A stretch of 64,000 nt of DNA, taken from Eubacteriaceae bacterium (GTDB lineage: Bacteria > Bacillota > Clostridia > Lachnospirales > Lachnospiraceae). Location of the stretch: the NCBI GenBank assembly GCA_910574915.1, contig CAJTCR010000001.1, positions 124,001-188,000 on the forward strand, written 5' to 3'. The position numbers and the translations under genes were made by a program. Positions 10,939-19,031 of this stretch are shown piece by piece. How positions within the stretch are numbered: position 1 is the stretch's first letter; each line of letters opens with the position of its first letter. The notes under the pieces are model-generated. The model saw only the letters and a program-made list of their open reading frames with translations, made no database searches and was not told the origin of the DNA.

Positions 10939-10972
10939 GCTTTTATACTCCGTTTTTGCATCCGGTTTCCGC

Positions 10973-11135
10973 TAGAGCGTGTTTGAAAATGCTTTCTGCC
11001 AGATGTATTTCACAATTTGTGGGAGATTTGTGCCAAATGAAGGGCGCATAGCGTGCCATGTAACCTGAATTTGGCGCAAATATCACGCAAAGTGAGGAAT
11101 GCAGATGGCAGAAATGATTTTTCAAACACGCTCTA
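10973..11135. mobile_element. R2: 163-bp MITE-like palindromic element
   Basis: The ends are a perfect 17-bp terminal inverted repeat TAGAGCGTGTTTGAAAA, and the two halves keep pairing imperfectly to the centre (for example TTTCTGCCA against TGGCAGAAA, and GCCAAAT against ATTTGGC), so the whole element can fold into one long hairpin. It carries no gene. Both ends are TA, which could be a TA target duplication as in IS630/mariner-type MITEs. It is inserted just after the RACo-like gene stop. Confidence 0.8.
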
Positions 11136-11139
11136 AATT

Positions 11140-12747
11140 CTATTGTGTATCTTTTCGCGAAAACTGCATCTTTTGCAGATAAATCTCCTGAAAATCAGGA
11201 TCACTTTCCAGGCGTACGCTCCGGTTTTTGCTACGGATCTTTTCAAGCTCCGCGGCGCAGCGGCTGTCCGTTAAAAACGCAGCCGCCCCTTTCAGGCTTG
11301 TATTGCCTGCCGCAACGATCTTTTCCTTCCACCCGCCAGGAAACAGCCCGATCGCTGCCGCGGTATCTGGCGACAGGCTGTACCCAAAGCCTCCGGCAAG
11401 GTAAATGCGGCTCACCTGCACCTGCTTTGTACGGCAAAATTGTTCCTGATACCGTCTGTACAGTATTTCTATTCCGGCACGGATCGCTGCTTTTGCCATC
11501 TGGATTTCGCGGATATCTGCCTGTGTCAGGTAAATGCCGCTTCCGTCTTCACGCCTGGCAAGCATCATGCCTTTTTCAAAAATCTGCGGCGCAAGCAGTC
11601 CGCTTTCATCCATCAGCCCTTCTGCAAGCAGCGCAGCAGCAGCCTCCATCGCCCCTGTGCCGCAGACGCCGCACGGCTTTTTTCGCCCGATCGTCTGTAT
11701 CCGCACTCTGTGGTACAAATAAGATACTTTGCAGATCGCACCCGGGATGCCCGGCACGCCGCAGCTTAAACGGGCGCCTTCAAACGCAGGCCCGGCAGCC
11801 GTTGACGTCGTAACATACCCGTCAGAACTGCCAAAAACCATCTCGCCGTTTGTGCCAAGATCAATTAAAAATGCCGGATGGTCTTTATCCGCCTGCCAAA
11901 ATCCGCTGCTGTAGCATCCTGCCGTAAGATCCGCCCCTACAAACGTGCTGATTCCCGGCAGCAGATACACAAGGCTGCCGTCGCATCCTTTAGCCGGAGC
12001 AAACAGGCTGTGATAAGGATGGCATTCCAGTTCCAGGGTGACCGGTGTAAACGGCGCCTGACCAAGCGTTTCGCACGAATAGCCCCGCAAAAGGTGCAGC
12101 ATCGTCGTATTGCCCGCAACCGCAATTCTTTCCACCTGCACATGTTTCCCATATGTTTGCAGCAGCGTCAAAAACAGCTCCCGCAAATCCCGGCAGATAC
12201 AGTCACGCAGTTGTTCCTTCTTTCCTTCCACAGAAGCCTGTATCCTGGAAATCACATCAGCGCCGTACGCCCTCTGCGAATTAACCGCCGATGCCTGTGC
12301 CAAAATCCGCCCATCCTCTGCCAGCAAAACAGCCGCAAGCGTCGTACTGCCAAGGTCTGCCGCTATGCTGTACCCGCCTTTTTCTCCCAAATCCTCTGCC
12401 AGTGTCTGTCCCTGTTCAATGAAAAACGTCTGTATCTGCGAAACCCCGCCGCAGACCTCTACCGAAAGATTCTCATAAACACGCACATTACACGCCAGGC
12501 GATACCCGTCCCGCAGCTCCTGCTCGTTAAAAAAATGCTGATCCTGCCCTGTCACAGGCACATGCCCCTTCGTCACCTTCACGCGGCATTTTCCGCAGAT
12601 CCCCTTGCCGCTGCATACGGCATCCATTGGAATCCGCTGTTCCCTAAACACATCCAGCAGGTTCGCGCCCTCTTTTGCCCATAACGTTTGTATTTTTTTC
12701 TGTTCTATATTACAAGTAATTTCGTATAAAATATGCCCATCCCTCAT
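11140..12747 (-). CDS. RACo-like [2Fe-2S]/ASKHA protein (corrinoid activation, DUF4445)
   Basis: 535 residues. An N-terminal plant-type [2Fe-2S] ferredoxin domain has cysteines at 45, 51, 54 and 86 (CSGKGICGKC...LAC). An ASKHA ATPase domain follows, with phosphate motifs AADLGSTTLAAV (129-140) and LIDLGTNGEMV (294-304), GNTTMLHLLRG (212-222) and CGTGAMEAAAAL near 362. This is the layout of RACo/RamA-type ATP-dependent reductive activators, which return inactive Co(II) corrinoid proteins to Co(I) in methyltransferase systems. No corrinoid protein or methyltransferase lies beside it here, so its client is encoded elsewhere (inference). The ATG at 12747 has only a weak ribosome site. Confidence 0.85.
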   Translation of the reverse strand: MRDGHILYEITCNIEQKKIQTLWAKEGANLLDVFREQRIPMDAVCSGKGICGKCRVKVTKGHVPVTGQDQHFFNEQELRDGYRLACNVRVYENLSVEVCGGVSQIQTFFIEQGQTLAEDLGEKGGYSIAADLGSTTLAAVLLAEDGRILAQASAVNSQRAYGADVISRIQASVEGKKEQLRDCICRDLRELFLTLLQTYGKHVQVERIAVAGNTTMLHLLRGYSCETLGQAPFTPVTLELECHPYHSLFAPAKGCDGSLVYLLPGISTFVGADLTAGCYSSGFWQADKDHPAFLIDLGTNGEMVFGSSDGYVTTSTAAGPAFEGARLSCGVPGIPGAICKVSYLYHRVRIQTIGRKKPCGVCGTGAMEAAAALLAEGLMDESGLLAPQIFEKGMMLARREDGSGIYLTQADIREIQMAKAAIRAGIEILYRRYQEQFCRTKQVQVSRIYLAGGFGYSLSPDTAAAIGLFPGGWKEKIVAAGNTSLKGAAAFLTDSRCAAELEKIRSKNRSVRLESDPDFQEIYLQKMQFSRKDTQ

Positions 12748-12761
12748 TTCCGCTCATGATG

Positions 12762-12960
12762 CTACTGCCTGTATTGTTTCCTGCTTTTGGAAAACTTATT
12801 CCAAATAAACTCCTGATCCATCCATGCAGAATTGGCAATCGTAAGCTTTGTCGCGTCATTTTTTGCGGCAGCGGCTACAGCAAGCGCCTGTACGGAAGTT
12901 ACCAGTCTTTTTTTCATAAAAGCTCAAATGCTCATAGATCTCATCTCATGTACCTTGCAT
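12762..12960 (-). pseudogene. frameshifted serpin-like fragment
   Basis: Two short pieces in different frames look like the part of a bacterial serpin around the conserved strand: DEIYEHLSFYEKKTG in one frame, then KLTIANSAWMDQEF in the next (51 codons, 12762-12917). An ATG at 12960 with GAAGGAG upstream opens but stops after four codons. The match to serpin segments of the type I-A-N-S-x-W is my recognition, not a database result. A good sigma-A promoter precedes it, so it may still be transcribed. Confidence 0.4.
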
Positions 12961-13001
12961 ACGTTCTCCTTCAGCTTTGTGATCCTGTCGCAACTATGGA
13001 T

Positions 13002-13030
13002 ATTTTATCAAATGTTTTTATATTTTTCAA
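13002..13030 (-). promoter_or_regulatory. sigma-A promoter in front of the serpin-like fragment / RACo gene
   Basis: Minus strand TTGAAA, 17-base spacer, TAAAAT. The transcript would run through the broken fragment into the RACo-like gene. Confidence 0.6.
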
Positions 13031-13063
13031 CCGTACATATATTTCTACATAGATACTACCGTA

Positions 13064-15580
13064 TTATACCGCCTTCCTCAGCTTTTCCACAACCGAATCC
13101 TGATTCCATATCTTATGGACAAATACAGAAATCAGAACGGCACCTGCAAAATACGGAACCGTAATCGCTACCGCTGGCATCATTTGAAACCGATAAGAAC
13201 AATACCAAAGATGCTCTGCAAGGCTTCGTATCGCAGTTTTAGAAATTACCGCACTGACCAGGCACCCGGCTAGGGAAGCCATTGCCACATATCCGGCTCC
13301 TTCAAACAGAAACAGCCGCTGAAGCTGCCGCTTTGTCATGCCGATGCTCTGCATAACCGCAAATTCCTTCTGCCTGGAAACCGCGGAAGCGATCATCACA
13401 TTTGCCAGGTTCAAAAGCCCCAGAACGCCGAAGATGCCTGCAAACAGGTTTCCCGCTATTTGATAGACGTTTAAAAATGCCTCAAACTCCTTGGCTATGG
13501 ACTGGCTGGATTCATACGTGACCTGCGTACCCTGTGCCGTAAGGCGGTCGAAACAGGATTTTACCGACGCATACATCCCTGTCTTGGAATCACACAAAAA
13601 CCGCACCGGCTGTGTCTGCGGAAACAGCCTTACATACTCGCTGGAAGGAAGGATCATAAACGCAGCTTCTCCAGGCTGTGCCGGGGCGATCAGCTTGCTG
13701 TTTACCGCTATGCACGCCAGCACTTCATAAGAGAGGTCTTTGCCTTCGATTTTTGCCGAAATCTTGTCTCCCGCATGGATCGTCAGCATGGAATCTGCAT
13801 AATCCATCCCGTTGTCGTCCGAAATAATTGCTTCCACTGCATAGTTGCCGCTTTTTAATTTCTCTGCATCCAGCTCCCCTTCGATCACTTCCGCCCGCTC
13901 AAACACAGCATCGTCAAATCCATACAGTGCCTGCCCGCTTTCCTTCACAGGGTCATTGACATAGTTTCTGCCGTTTACCGTCTGTATATCCACCGTCATA
14001 ATTCCGTTATAGTCATTCCTAACCTCGCTTTCTGGAACATCCGCAGGCTTTCCATGAAAATAGACAAACCCGCCGTCCTTGATTCCATCCACGTTTTTCA
14101 AATTGTCCACGGCATCCGCAGGCAGCGCATCGGTATCGTCAAACAACAGCCGGGTGCCTGCGCAAAAGGTTGGATTGAATACATTAAACTCTGCCCCCGT
14201 CTGCCCCTGCATATACGTATCTTTATCAAACGTCGAAGTAAAATTTAAAATACTGCAAAACAGCACAATGCTAAGCGCGATCGAAAGGACAACCAAAAAC
14301 GTTCTTCCGCTGCCCGCTAACAGATTGGCGGCAGCCATCTGAAAAATCCTGCATTTGGACTCCTTGCCGCGTTTTATTTTCCGCCCGCTGCTTTTTTGCG
14401 TTTCCTGATAATGCAGCGCTTGTACCGGAGGCAGCTTGGAAATCGCATACGCCGGGATTTTGCAGCTTATAAAGACCGTAACAAACGAAAACACTACAGC
14501 AGCCAGAATCATTCGCAAATCCGGCAATATCAGCATACTTTTGCGAAACGAAGTCGTAGCCAGAATCATCGGCAGCACCGCATTGCCAAGCCCCCATCCA
14601 GCCAGCGTACCGACCGGGATACCCAGGACGGAAATGTACAGGGCAAGATAATCCACAAATTTGCGAAGCTGCCTTGGCGTCGTCCCTATCGTTTTTAACT
14701 GCCCATACATTCTGCCGTCTTTTGCTGCCGATATTTTAAACACATTAAAAATAATAAAAAATCCAGCGCACACAATGAGCAATACGGCTGCAAGATAAAG
14801 CCTCTGTTCCTGTGCCGACGGTTTGGTAAGCATCTGATACGCGATATTCACAGACGCATCCGCAAAGCCAGCTTCTCCATAGGAAGCATCCGGGTCAAAA
14901 CCAGCAGATGTTAACAGTTGCGCTACGTCCTGCTCCAAATGCGCCGTATCCTTAAAGTTTCCGCCCAAACTGACCGTGCCCGCCATTTCCGTTTCCAAAA
15001 AATCCTGCGACACATAAATGCTGTATTCTGTTTCATTCGGATGCCCTTCATACGTCCCCGACAAAACCATCTGAAACGGATACGTTTTTCCATTGCGCAC
15101 AACATCCAGTACAATCGGATCTCCTGCCGAAAGATCCAAGCCGCACTGTTTTAAATACTGTGCCGGAACACCCGCCTCATTTCTGCGAACCGGCGCAATT
15201 CCCTCTGTATAGCGGACATACATCCCGTCCATATATCCTTTTTCCGCATACTTAAGCACCACCGGAAGGGAAACTTCTTCACGATACACACTCCCAAGCA
15301 CCACCGACTCGTATACCTCGGTAAATACCGGATTTTCTTTGATCTGCGCACTTTTTTCTGCCGGAATATCATGGATCTGCACCATAAATCTGCTGCCGCT
15401 TTGATAAAGCATCTGCTCATGCACTGCTTCCTGCATTCCCTGATAAATCGTCACTACAGAAGCAAACATCAGCGTTGTCAGAATAATTGCCGCTACCGCA
15501 ATCACCGTTTTCCACCGGTCAGCCTTTCGATATTGTCTGGAAAGGCTGCAAAGAAACACCCGCTCTTTGATCCCCATCAT
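13064..15580 (-). CDS. ABC transporter permease, FtsX/MacB type
   Basis: An 838-residue membrane protein: one TM near residues 25-45, a large outer domain, three TM helices around 260-400, then a second copy of the same layout (TM near 425-445, outer domain, three C-terminal TM helices). The tandem FtsX segments include KTIGTTPRQLRKF and MQSIGMTKRQLQRLF, the cytoplasmic coupling loops. Proteins of this class handle antimicrobial peptides or lipoproteins by mechanotransmission. The start ATG overlaps the ATPase stop (ATGA) and has AAGGAGG. The two-component system at 16719-18760 is its likely regulator. Confidence 0.88.
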   Translation of the reverse strand: MMGIKERVFLCSLSRQYRKADRWKTVIAVAAIILTTLMFASVVTIYQGMQEAVHEQMLYQSGSRFMVQIHDIPAEKSAQIKENPVFTEVYESVVLGSVYREEVSLPVVLKYAEKGYMDGMYVRYTEGIAPVRRNEAGVPAQYLKQCGLDLSAGDPIVLDVVRNGKTYPFQMVLSGTYEGHPNETEYSIYVSQDFLETEMAGTVSLGGNFKDTAHLEQDVAQLLTSAGFDPDASYGEAGFADASVNIAYQMLTKPSAQEQRLYLAAVLLIVCAGFFIIFNVFKISAAKDGRMYGQLKTIGTTPRQLRKFVDYLALYISVLGIPVGTLAGWGLGNAVLPMILATTSFRKSMLILPDLRMILAAVVFSFVTVFISCKIPAYAISKLPPVQALHYQETQKSSGRKIKRGKESKCRIFQMAAANLLAGSGRTFLVVLSIALSIVLFCSILNFTSTFDKDTYMQGQTGAEFNVFNPTFCAGTRLLFDDTDALPADAVDNLKNVDGIKDGGFVYFHGKPADVPESEVRNDYNGIMTVDIQTVNGRNYVNDPVKESGQALYGFDDAVFERAEVIEGELDAEKLKSGNYAVEAIISDDNGMDYADSMLTIHAGDKISAKIEGKDLSYEVLACIAVNSKLIAPAQPGEAAFMILPSSEYVRLFPQTQPVRFLCDSKTGMYASVKSCFDRLTAQGTQVTYESSQSIAKEFEAFLNVYQIAGNLFAGIFGVLGLLNLANVMIASAVSRQKEFAVMQSIGMTKRQLQRLFLFEGAGYVAMASLAGCLVSAVISKTAIRSLAEHLWYCSYRFQMMPAVAITVPYFAGAVLISVFVHKIWNQDSVVEKLRKAV

Positions 15581-16257
15581 CGCGATTCCTCCTTTGCAAT
15601 CCTGCCGTCCTCAATCCTTATCACACGCTGCGCCATATGCGCAATTTCCGGGTTATGCGTAATCATCACCAGCGTCTGATGAAACTGGCGGCAGGAATCC
15701 TTTAACACCTCAAGCACTTCTTCGCTTGTCTTAGAATCCAGGTTCCCGGTCGGTTCATCCGCCAGAATCACCGCAGGCTTGCCCGCCAAAGCCCTGGCAA
15801 TCGCTACTCTTTGCTGCTGTCCGCCAGACAGGTTATTTGGCAGATGAAACAGCTTTTGATCCAGATGCAGCAGATGAATAATTTCCTGCATATAGTCCCT
15901 GTCCACATGCTTTGCATCCAGCTCAACCGGCAGAATCATATTTTGATACACATTTAACATCGGCACCAAATTGTAATTCTGAAAAATAAAACCGATATTC
16001 CTGCGCCGAAACACCGTCGCCTGTTCCTCATTCATCGCTTGCAGCGCTTTTCCCCGAACAGCAACGCTTCCCTCCGTCGGGACGTCCAGCCCGCCCAGCA
16101 TATTTAACAGCGTAGATTTTCCAGAACCGCTCGTACCAATAATCGAAACAAACTCTCCCTGCTTCACTTCCATACTGACGCCGTCCAGTGCTTTCGTCAC
16201 ATTCGGTTCTTTTCCATAGTATTTTTTCAGTCCTTTTGCTTCCAACACAGTCTGCAT
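15577..16257 (-). CDS. ABC transporter ATP-binding protein (LolD/MacB/BceA type)
   Basis: 226 residues from the ATG at 16257, which has GGAGGG six bases upstream; the longer open frame has no ribosome site. Walker A is GTSGSGKST, the signature LSGGQQQRVAIARAL, Walker B VILADEPTGNLDS and the H-loop VMITHNPEIAH. It energises the overlapping permease. The promoter with upstream LytTR-like repeats is at 16294-16364. Confidence 0.95.
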   Translation of the reverse strand: MQTVLEAKGLKKYYGKEPNVTKALDGVSMEVKQGEFVSIIGTSGSGKSTLLNMLGGLDVPTEGSVAVRGKALQAMNEEQATVFRRRNIGFIFQNYNLVPMLNVYQNMILPVELDAKHVDRDYMQEIIHLLHLDQKLFHLPNNLSGGQQQRVAIARALAGKPAVILADEPTGNLDSKTSEEVLEVLKDSCRQFHQTLVMITHNPEIAHMAQRVIRIEDGRIAKEESR

Positions 16258-16293
16258 ACTGCTCCCTCCGTATTCTTTTAAAATTTCTGCTTT

Positions 16294-16322
16294 ATTATAT
16301 TTTCTTTCCGGCAGACACTCAA
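16294..16322 (-). promoter_or_regulatory. promoter of the ABC transporter operon
   Basis: Minus strand TTGAGT, 17-base spacer, TATAAT. It sits 37 bases upstream of the ATPase start codon. Confidence 0.8.
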
Positions 16323-16334
16323 CGGCGAAAGCAT

Positions 16335-16364
16335 ACATTGACCTCTACAATGCGTAAATTGACC
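16335..16364 (-). promoter_or_regulatory. candidate LytTR binding site (9-12-9 direct repeat)
   Basis: The plus strand carries ACATTGACC and AAATTGACC, 9-bp imperfect direct repeats with exactly 12 bases between them (21-bp period, two helical turns). This is the spacing known for AgrA/LytTR-type regulators. The pair lies 12 bases upstream of the -35 box, an activator position, and the LytTR regulator at 18053-18760 is next door. Confidence 0.6.
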
Positions 16365-16450
16365 ATCTAATTTTAATTCCTTACCCGTTCTGCATTAATT
16401 GGTTTCTTGTGATATAGGGGATATTTTTCAGAATCAGCCAGATAAAAACA

Positions 16451-16475
16451 AAAAACAGTCTTGAAAACTGTTTTT
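16451..16475 (-). terminator. terminator of the toxin transcript
   Basis: Perfect 9-bp stem AAAAACAGT/ACTGTTTTT with a 7-base loop and T-rich flanks on both strands. It lies about 120 bases past the small toxin gene on the minus strand. It overlaps the -35 box of the opposing RNA promoter. Confidence 0.65.
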
Positions 16476-16489
16476 ATTTGTGGTATATT
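16461..16489 (+). promoter_or_regulatory. promoter of the antisense RNA
   Basis: Plus strand TTGAAA, 17-base spacer, TATATT, a near-consensus sigma-A promoter that faces the toxin gene. Confidence 0.75.
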
Positions 16490-16495
16490 GAAAAT

Positions 16496-16603
16496 TAACA
16501 AGGGAAACCGCAAAAGCGGCTCTACCCCAAATGATGTAGCTTTACCTCCGTTTTTACAGAGGCAAGCCGTCACTATTGGTAGTAGTGGCGGCTATTTTCT
16601 TTT
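16496..16603 (+). ncRNA. candidate antisense antitoxin RNA
   Basis: A roughly 108-nt RNA is predicted between the plus-strand promoter and a terminator: an 11-bp stem with one G-T pair (16565-16575 with 16583-16593) followed by ATTTTCTTTT. It holds small stems such as CCGC-AAAA-GCGG and CCTC/GAGG. It runs toward the toxin gene and covers its stop codon and 3' untranslated region, the same arrangement as RatA against txpA in Bacillus. No coding potential seen. Confidence 0.6.
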
Positions 16604-16684
16604 ATCCTTGTAAATTTGATAAAACAAATTTACAAGGGACACAATAAGTATACAAAACTGATAAAATTCAGTATATGTCATCAT
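16592..16684 (-). CDS. small hydrophobic peptide, holin-like type I toxin candidate
   Basis: A 30-residue peptide: short polar start (MMTYTEFYQ), one hydrophobic helix (FCILIVSLVNLFYQIY) and a basic tail (KDKRK). This is the size and layout of membrane-acting type I toxins and of the putative holin-like toxin family. The ATG has GGAGGG seven bases upstream. A 13-bp perfect inverted repeat lies in the coding 3' part (CCTTGTAAATTTG and its complement, 16608-16639). Its ribosome site is held in a hairpin, and an opposing RNA overlaps its end. An alternative is a peptide that belongs to the neighbouring ABC/two-component genes. Confidence 0.65.
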   Translation of the reverse strand: MMTYTEFYQFCILIVSLVNLFYQIYKDKRK

Positions 16685-16690
16685 TGCATC

Positions 16691-16719
16691 GCCCTCCTTT
16701 CTTTTGTTCTCAGGAGGGC
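16691..16719 (-). promoter_or_regulatory. hairpin sequestering the toxin ribosome binding site
   Basis: AGCCCTCCT pairs with AGGAGGGC (8 bp) across a 13-base loop, burying the GGAGGG of the toxin. There is no T tract, so it is not a terminator. This kind of translational lock is known from type I toxin mRNAs. Confidence 0.6.
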
Positions 16720-18050
16720 TATTTTTCACTGAAACAAGGGTCCTTAAGCGGCAGCAAAATATGAAGCGAAAACACCCCATCCTGGCACTGATACTGGCAC
16801 GCTCCCTCATATTTTTCAACCGCACGTTTGATATTTTGCATTCCAAATCCGTGCAGGTACGTATCCTCTTTCGACGTTTTTCCATCTGCACCTTCCTCCG
16901 CCGCAGCATTTTCAATCTGAAAGACCTGATAACCGTTTCTGACTCCCGAGCGAAAGGTAAGAAAGCGCTCCTCCTTTTCCACCTTTTCGCACGCTTCCAG
17001 CGCATTATCAAGCGCATTGCCAAAAATCGTACTGATATCCAGCCCGTCTAAATCTACTGCTTTGGAAATATCCACATCAATCTGCACGTCGATCTCCTTG
17101 TCTTTTGCCGCGCGCATTTTATCCCGAACAATCACATCCAAAAAAGCACTTCCGGTCTTTTCAAAATTCTCATAATCGAAGATCTGCGACTGCAAAGAAG
17201 CAATCATCTGCGCTGTCTTTTCCTTTTCTCCTTCCTGCGCGTCAGACAGCTTCGCAATCTGCGACTGCAAAACCAGCAGGTGGTTTTTCATATCATGGTA
17301 CATCTGCCGTACCCGCTGTTCCTGTTCCAGCCGCTCCTGATAGTACTGATACTGTGCCTGCATCTGCATCCATTCATGCTTTTCCTGCTGTCTTCTTAAT
17401 CTTGCCTGTATACTTTCATTAAAATAGAGCACTAACGAAAAGAAAGCAACTGTCAAAACGGCAATTCCAGCTATCACTCCTATTTTATTAAAGACCTGGT
17501 TTTTTGTCGGATAAGCCATAAGTCCGCACAGCAGCAAGCTGATGCTAAACAAACTGAGAAACAGCACAAGCTTTTCTCTCGCAGACATACTTGCATGTAT
17601 TTTTAGCAAAAACTTCTTTAACAGCACAACAACTATATTTGCCAAAAGATGCATCACCAAATACCAGTAACCAACATGAAAAATATAAGGTATCCCATGA
17701 TACTTATGTTCGATCTCGATCAGCTCGCAAACCGTACTGACACACATTTCCATCGAAGCGATCGCAAACGTCACCACAGCATGGGCAAGCAATATTTCTG
17801 ACACACGAACGCTGCTTTTACAGCACAATTTGGCGCCCGCGACATTGCTTGACATCGTCAGAATCAGCTTTACAACTACATTCATGCCTGTAAAAGTCAT
17901 ACTCTCTGCGGCAAGCACAAAAATACACACAATTACCAGATCCATTTTCAGAGAAATTTTCTTTCTGGCGAACAGATGGAGCAGCCAGGCGATCATTGCA
18001 CCTTCCCAGAACGTGCATAAAACATCCAGCATCACCATGCGTACATCCAT
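16719..18050 (-). CDS. GHKL sensor histidine kinase (AgrC/LytTR-partner type)
   Basis: About 443 residues: six or so N-terminal TM helices, a coiled linker (RRQQEKHEWMQMQAQYQYY), an H-box with the phospho-accepting His in MYHDMKNHLLVLQSQI, and a GHKL ATPase domain with N-box FGNALDNALEACE and G-box GFGMQNIK. It pairs with the LytTR regulator just upstream. The ATG at 18050 lies two bases after the regulator stop; a GTG at 18056 that overlaps the stop (GTGA) is an equally good start because GGGGG is eight bases before it. Confidence 0.9.
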   Translation of the reverse strand: MDVRMVMLDVLCTFWEGAMIAWLLHLFARKKISLKMDLVIVCIFVLAAESMTFTGMNVVVKLILTMSSNVAGAKLCCKSSVRVSEILLAHAVVTFAIASMEMCVSTVCELIEIEHKYHGIPYIFHVGYWYLVMHLLANIVVVLLKKFLLKIHASMSAREKLVLFLSLFSISLLLCGLMAYPTKNQVFNKIGVIAGIAVLTVAFFSLVLYFNESIQARLRRQQEKHEWMQMQAQYQYYQERLEQEQRVRQMYHDMKNHLLVLQSQIAKLSDAQEGEKEKTAQMIASLQSQIFDYENFEKTGSAFLDVIVRDKMRAAKDKEIDVQIDVDISKAVDLDGLDISTIFGNALDNALEACEKVEKEERFLTFRSGVRNGYQVFQIENAAAEEGADGKTSKEDTYLHGFGMQNIKRAVEKYEGACQYQCQDGVFSLHILLPLKDPCFSEK

Positions 18051-18052
18051 GC

Positions 18053-18760
18053 TCACAGCGTTTTCCCCCAGTATCCGGCAAGAGCCTTCATAAATTCTTT
18101 CTTCTTCGGCTTGCTGATATAGACTGCCTCTCCCGTCGTCAGCCACGCCTCTAGCTTCTCCACCCGCTTTACAAACGCCAGATTGACGAGAAATCCGGTA
18201 TGGCACCGAAAAAAACCATAATCTTCCAGCTCGGCTTCCAGTTCTTTCATATTTTTATAACACACGATTTCTGTCTCATCCGTATGCAAAAGCAGGTTTC
18301 GCTTATACGTTTCCGCATAATGAAGCGTATGCAGTTCTACTTTATAAGACCCCTGGTCATTTCGTACGACAATATAAGGATTTTTCCTCTGATACCTCTC
18401 CCGAAAACGATTCAGCTCCACTTTCAGCCTGATATATTTCATCGGCTTTACAATATAATTTACAGCATGGTACCGATACCCATCCAGCGCATACTGCCCA
18501 AACGATGTCAAAAAAATAATCCCGACATTTTCATCCTTTTTTCGAATCTGTTCCGCCGCCTGAAAACCATTTATATGCTCCATCTGAATATCCAGAAAAA
18601 TCAAGTCAGTCGCCGGATCGTACTGTTCAATCAGCTCCAACCCGTCATGATAAACGCTTACTTTTATTTCCTCGCCCGTTTCCGCAGAATATCGTTCCAG
18701 CAGACTGCATAACTGTAAAACAAACTCCTGCTCATCATCGCAGATCGCTGCGCGCAGCAT
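18053..18760 (-). CDS. LytTR-family response regulator
   Basis: 235 residues from the ATG at 18760 (AAGG eight bases upstream). A receiver domain (ICDDEQEFVLQL, phospho-acceptor Asp in LIFLDIQM, and VKP) is followed by a LytTR DNA-binding domain (YIVVRNDQGSYKVEL, FFRCHTGFLVNLAFVKRVEK). It forms a unit with the downstream kinase and probably controls the ABC transporter through the direct repeats at 16335-16364 (inference). Confidence 0.93.
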   Translation of the reverse strand: MLRAAICDDEQEFVLQLCSLLERYSAETGEEIKVSVYHDGLELIEQYDPATDLIFLDIQMEHINGFQAAEQIRKKDENVGIIFLTSFGQYALDGYRYHAVNYIVKPMKYIRLKVELNRFRERYQRKNPYIVVRNDQGSYKVELHTLHYAETYKRNLLLHTDETEIVCYKNMKELEAELEDYGFFRCHTGFLVNLAFVKRVEKLEAWLTTGEAVYISKPKKKEFMKALAGYWGKTL

Positions 18761-18987
18761 TGCTATCACCTTCCAGTATTACCATATACTTCTTTCATTT
18801 CTATAGTCTATGATATCCAATTTCTGCGGCATTGTCAAATTGCAGCTCTTTTGTCAATTTCCTGCTTTGATTCCATACACAATTTCATCATAAAAATGAA
18901 GCTTGTACACAAGGCTGGGAGAAATTAAGAACAGAAATCTTGCCACCTGGTACCCCTGATGAATCATTATCGCGCGTAAAAATAAAA

Positions 18988-19014
18988 ACGGTATAGTCCC
19001 AAAGACTATACCGT
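18988..19014 (-). terminator. terminator of the aminopeptidase/permease operon
   Basis: Perfect 11-bp stem ACGGTATAGTC with a 5-base loop, followed on the minus strand by TTTTATTTTT. It lies 17 bases after the aminopeptidase stop. The rest of the 270-base gap up to 18761 shows no gene. Confidence 0.95.
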
Positions 19015-19031
19015 GATTTGTTCAAGCAATA

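Noticed and set aside
16592-17023. 143-codon frame that contains the toxin peptide
   Set aside because: The upstream 113 codons lie inside the kinase gene in another frame; the ribosome site and homology begin at the ATG at 16684.
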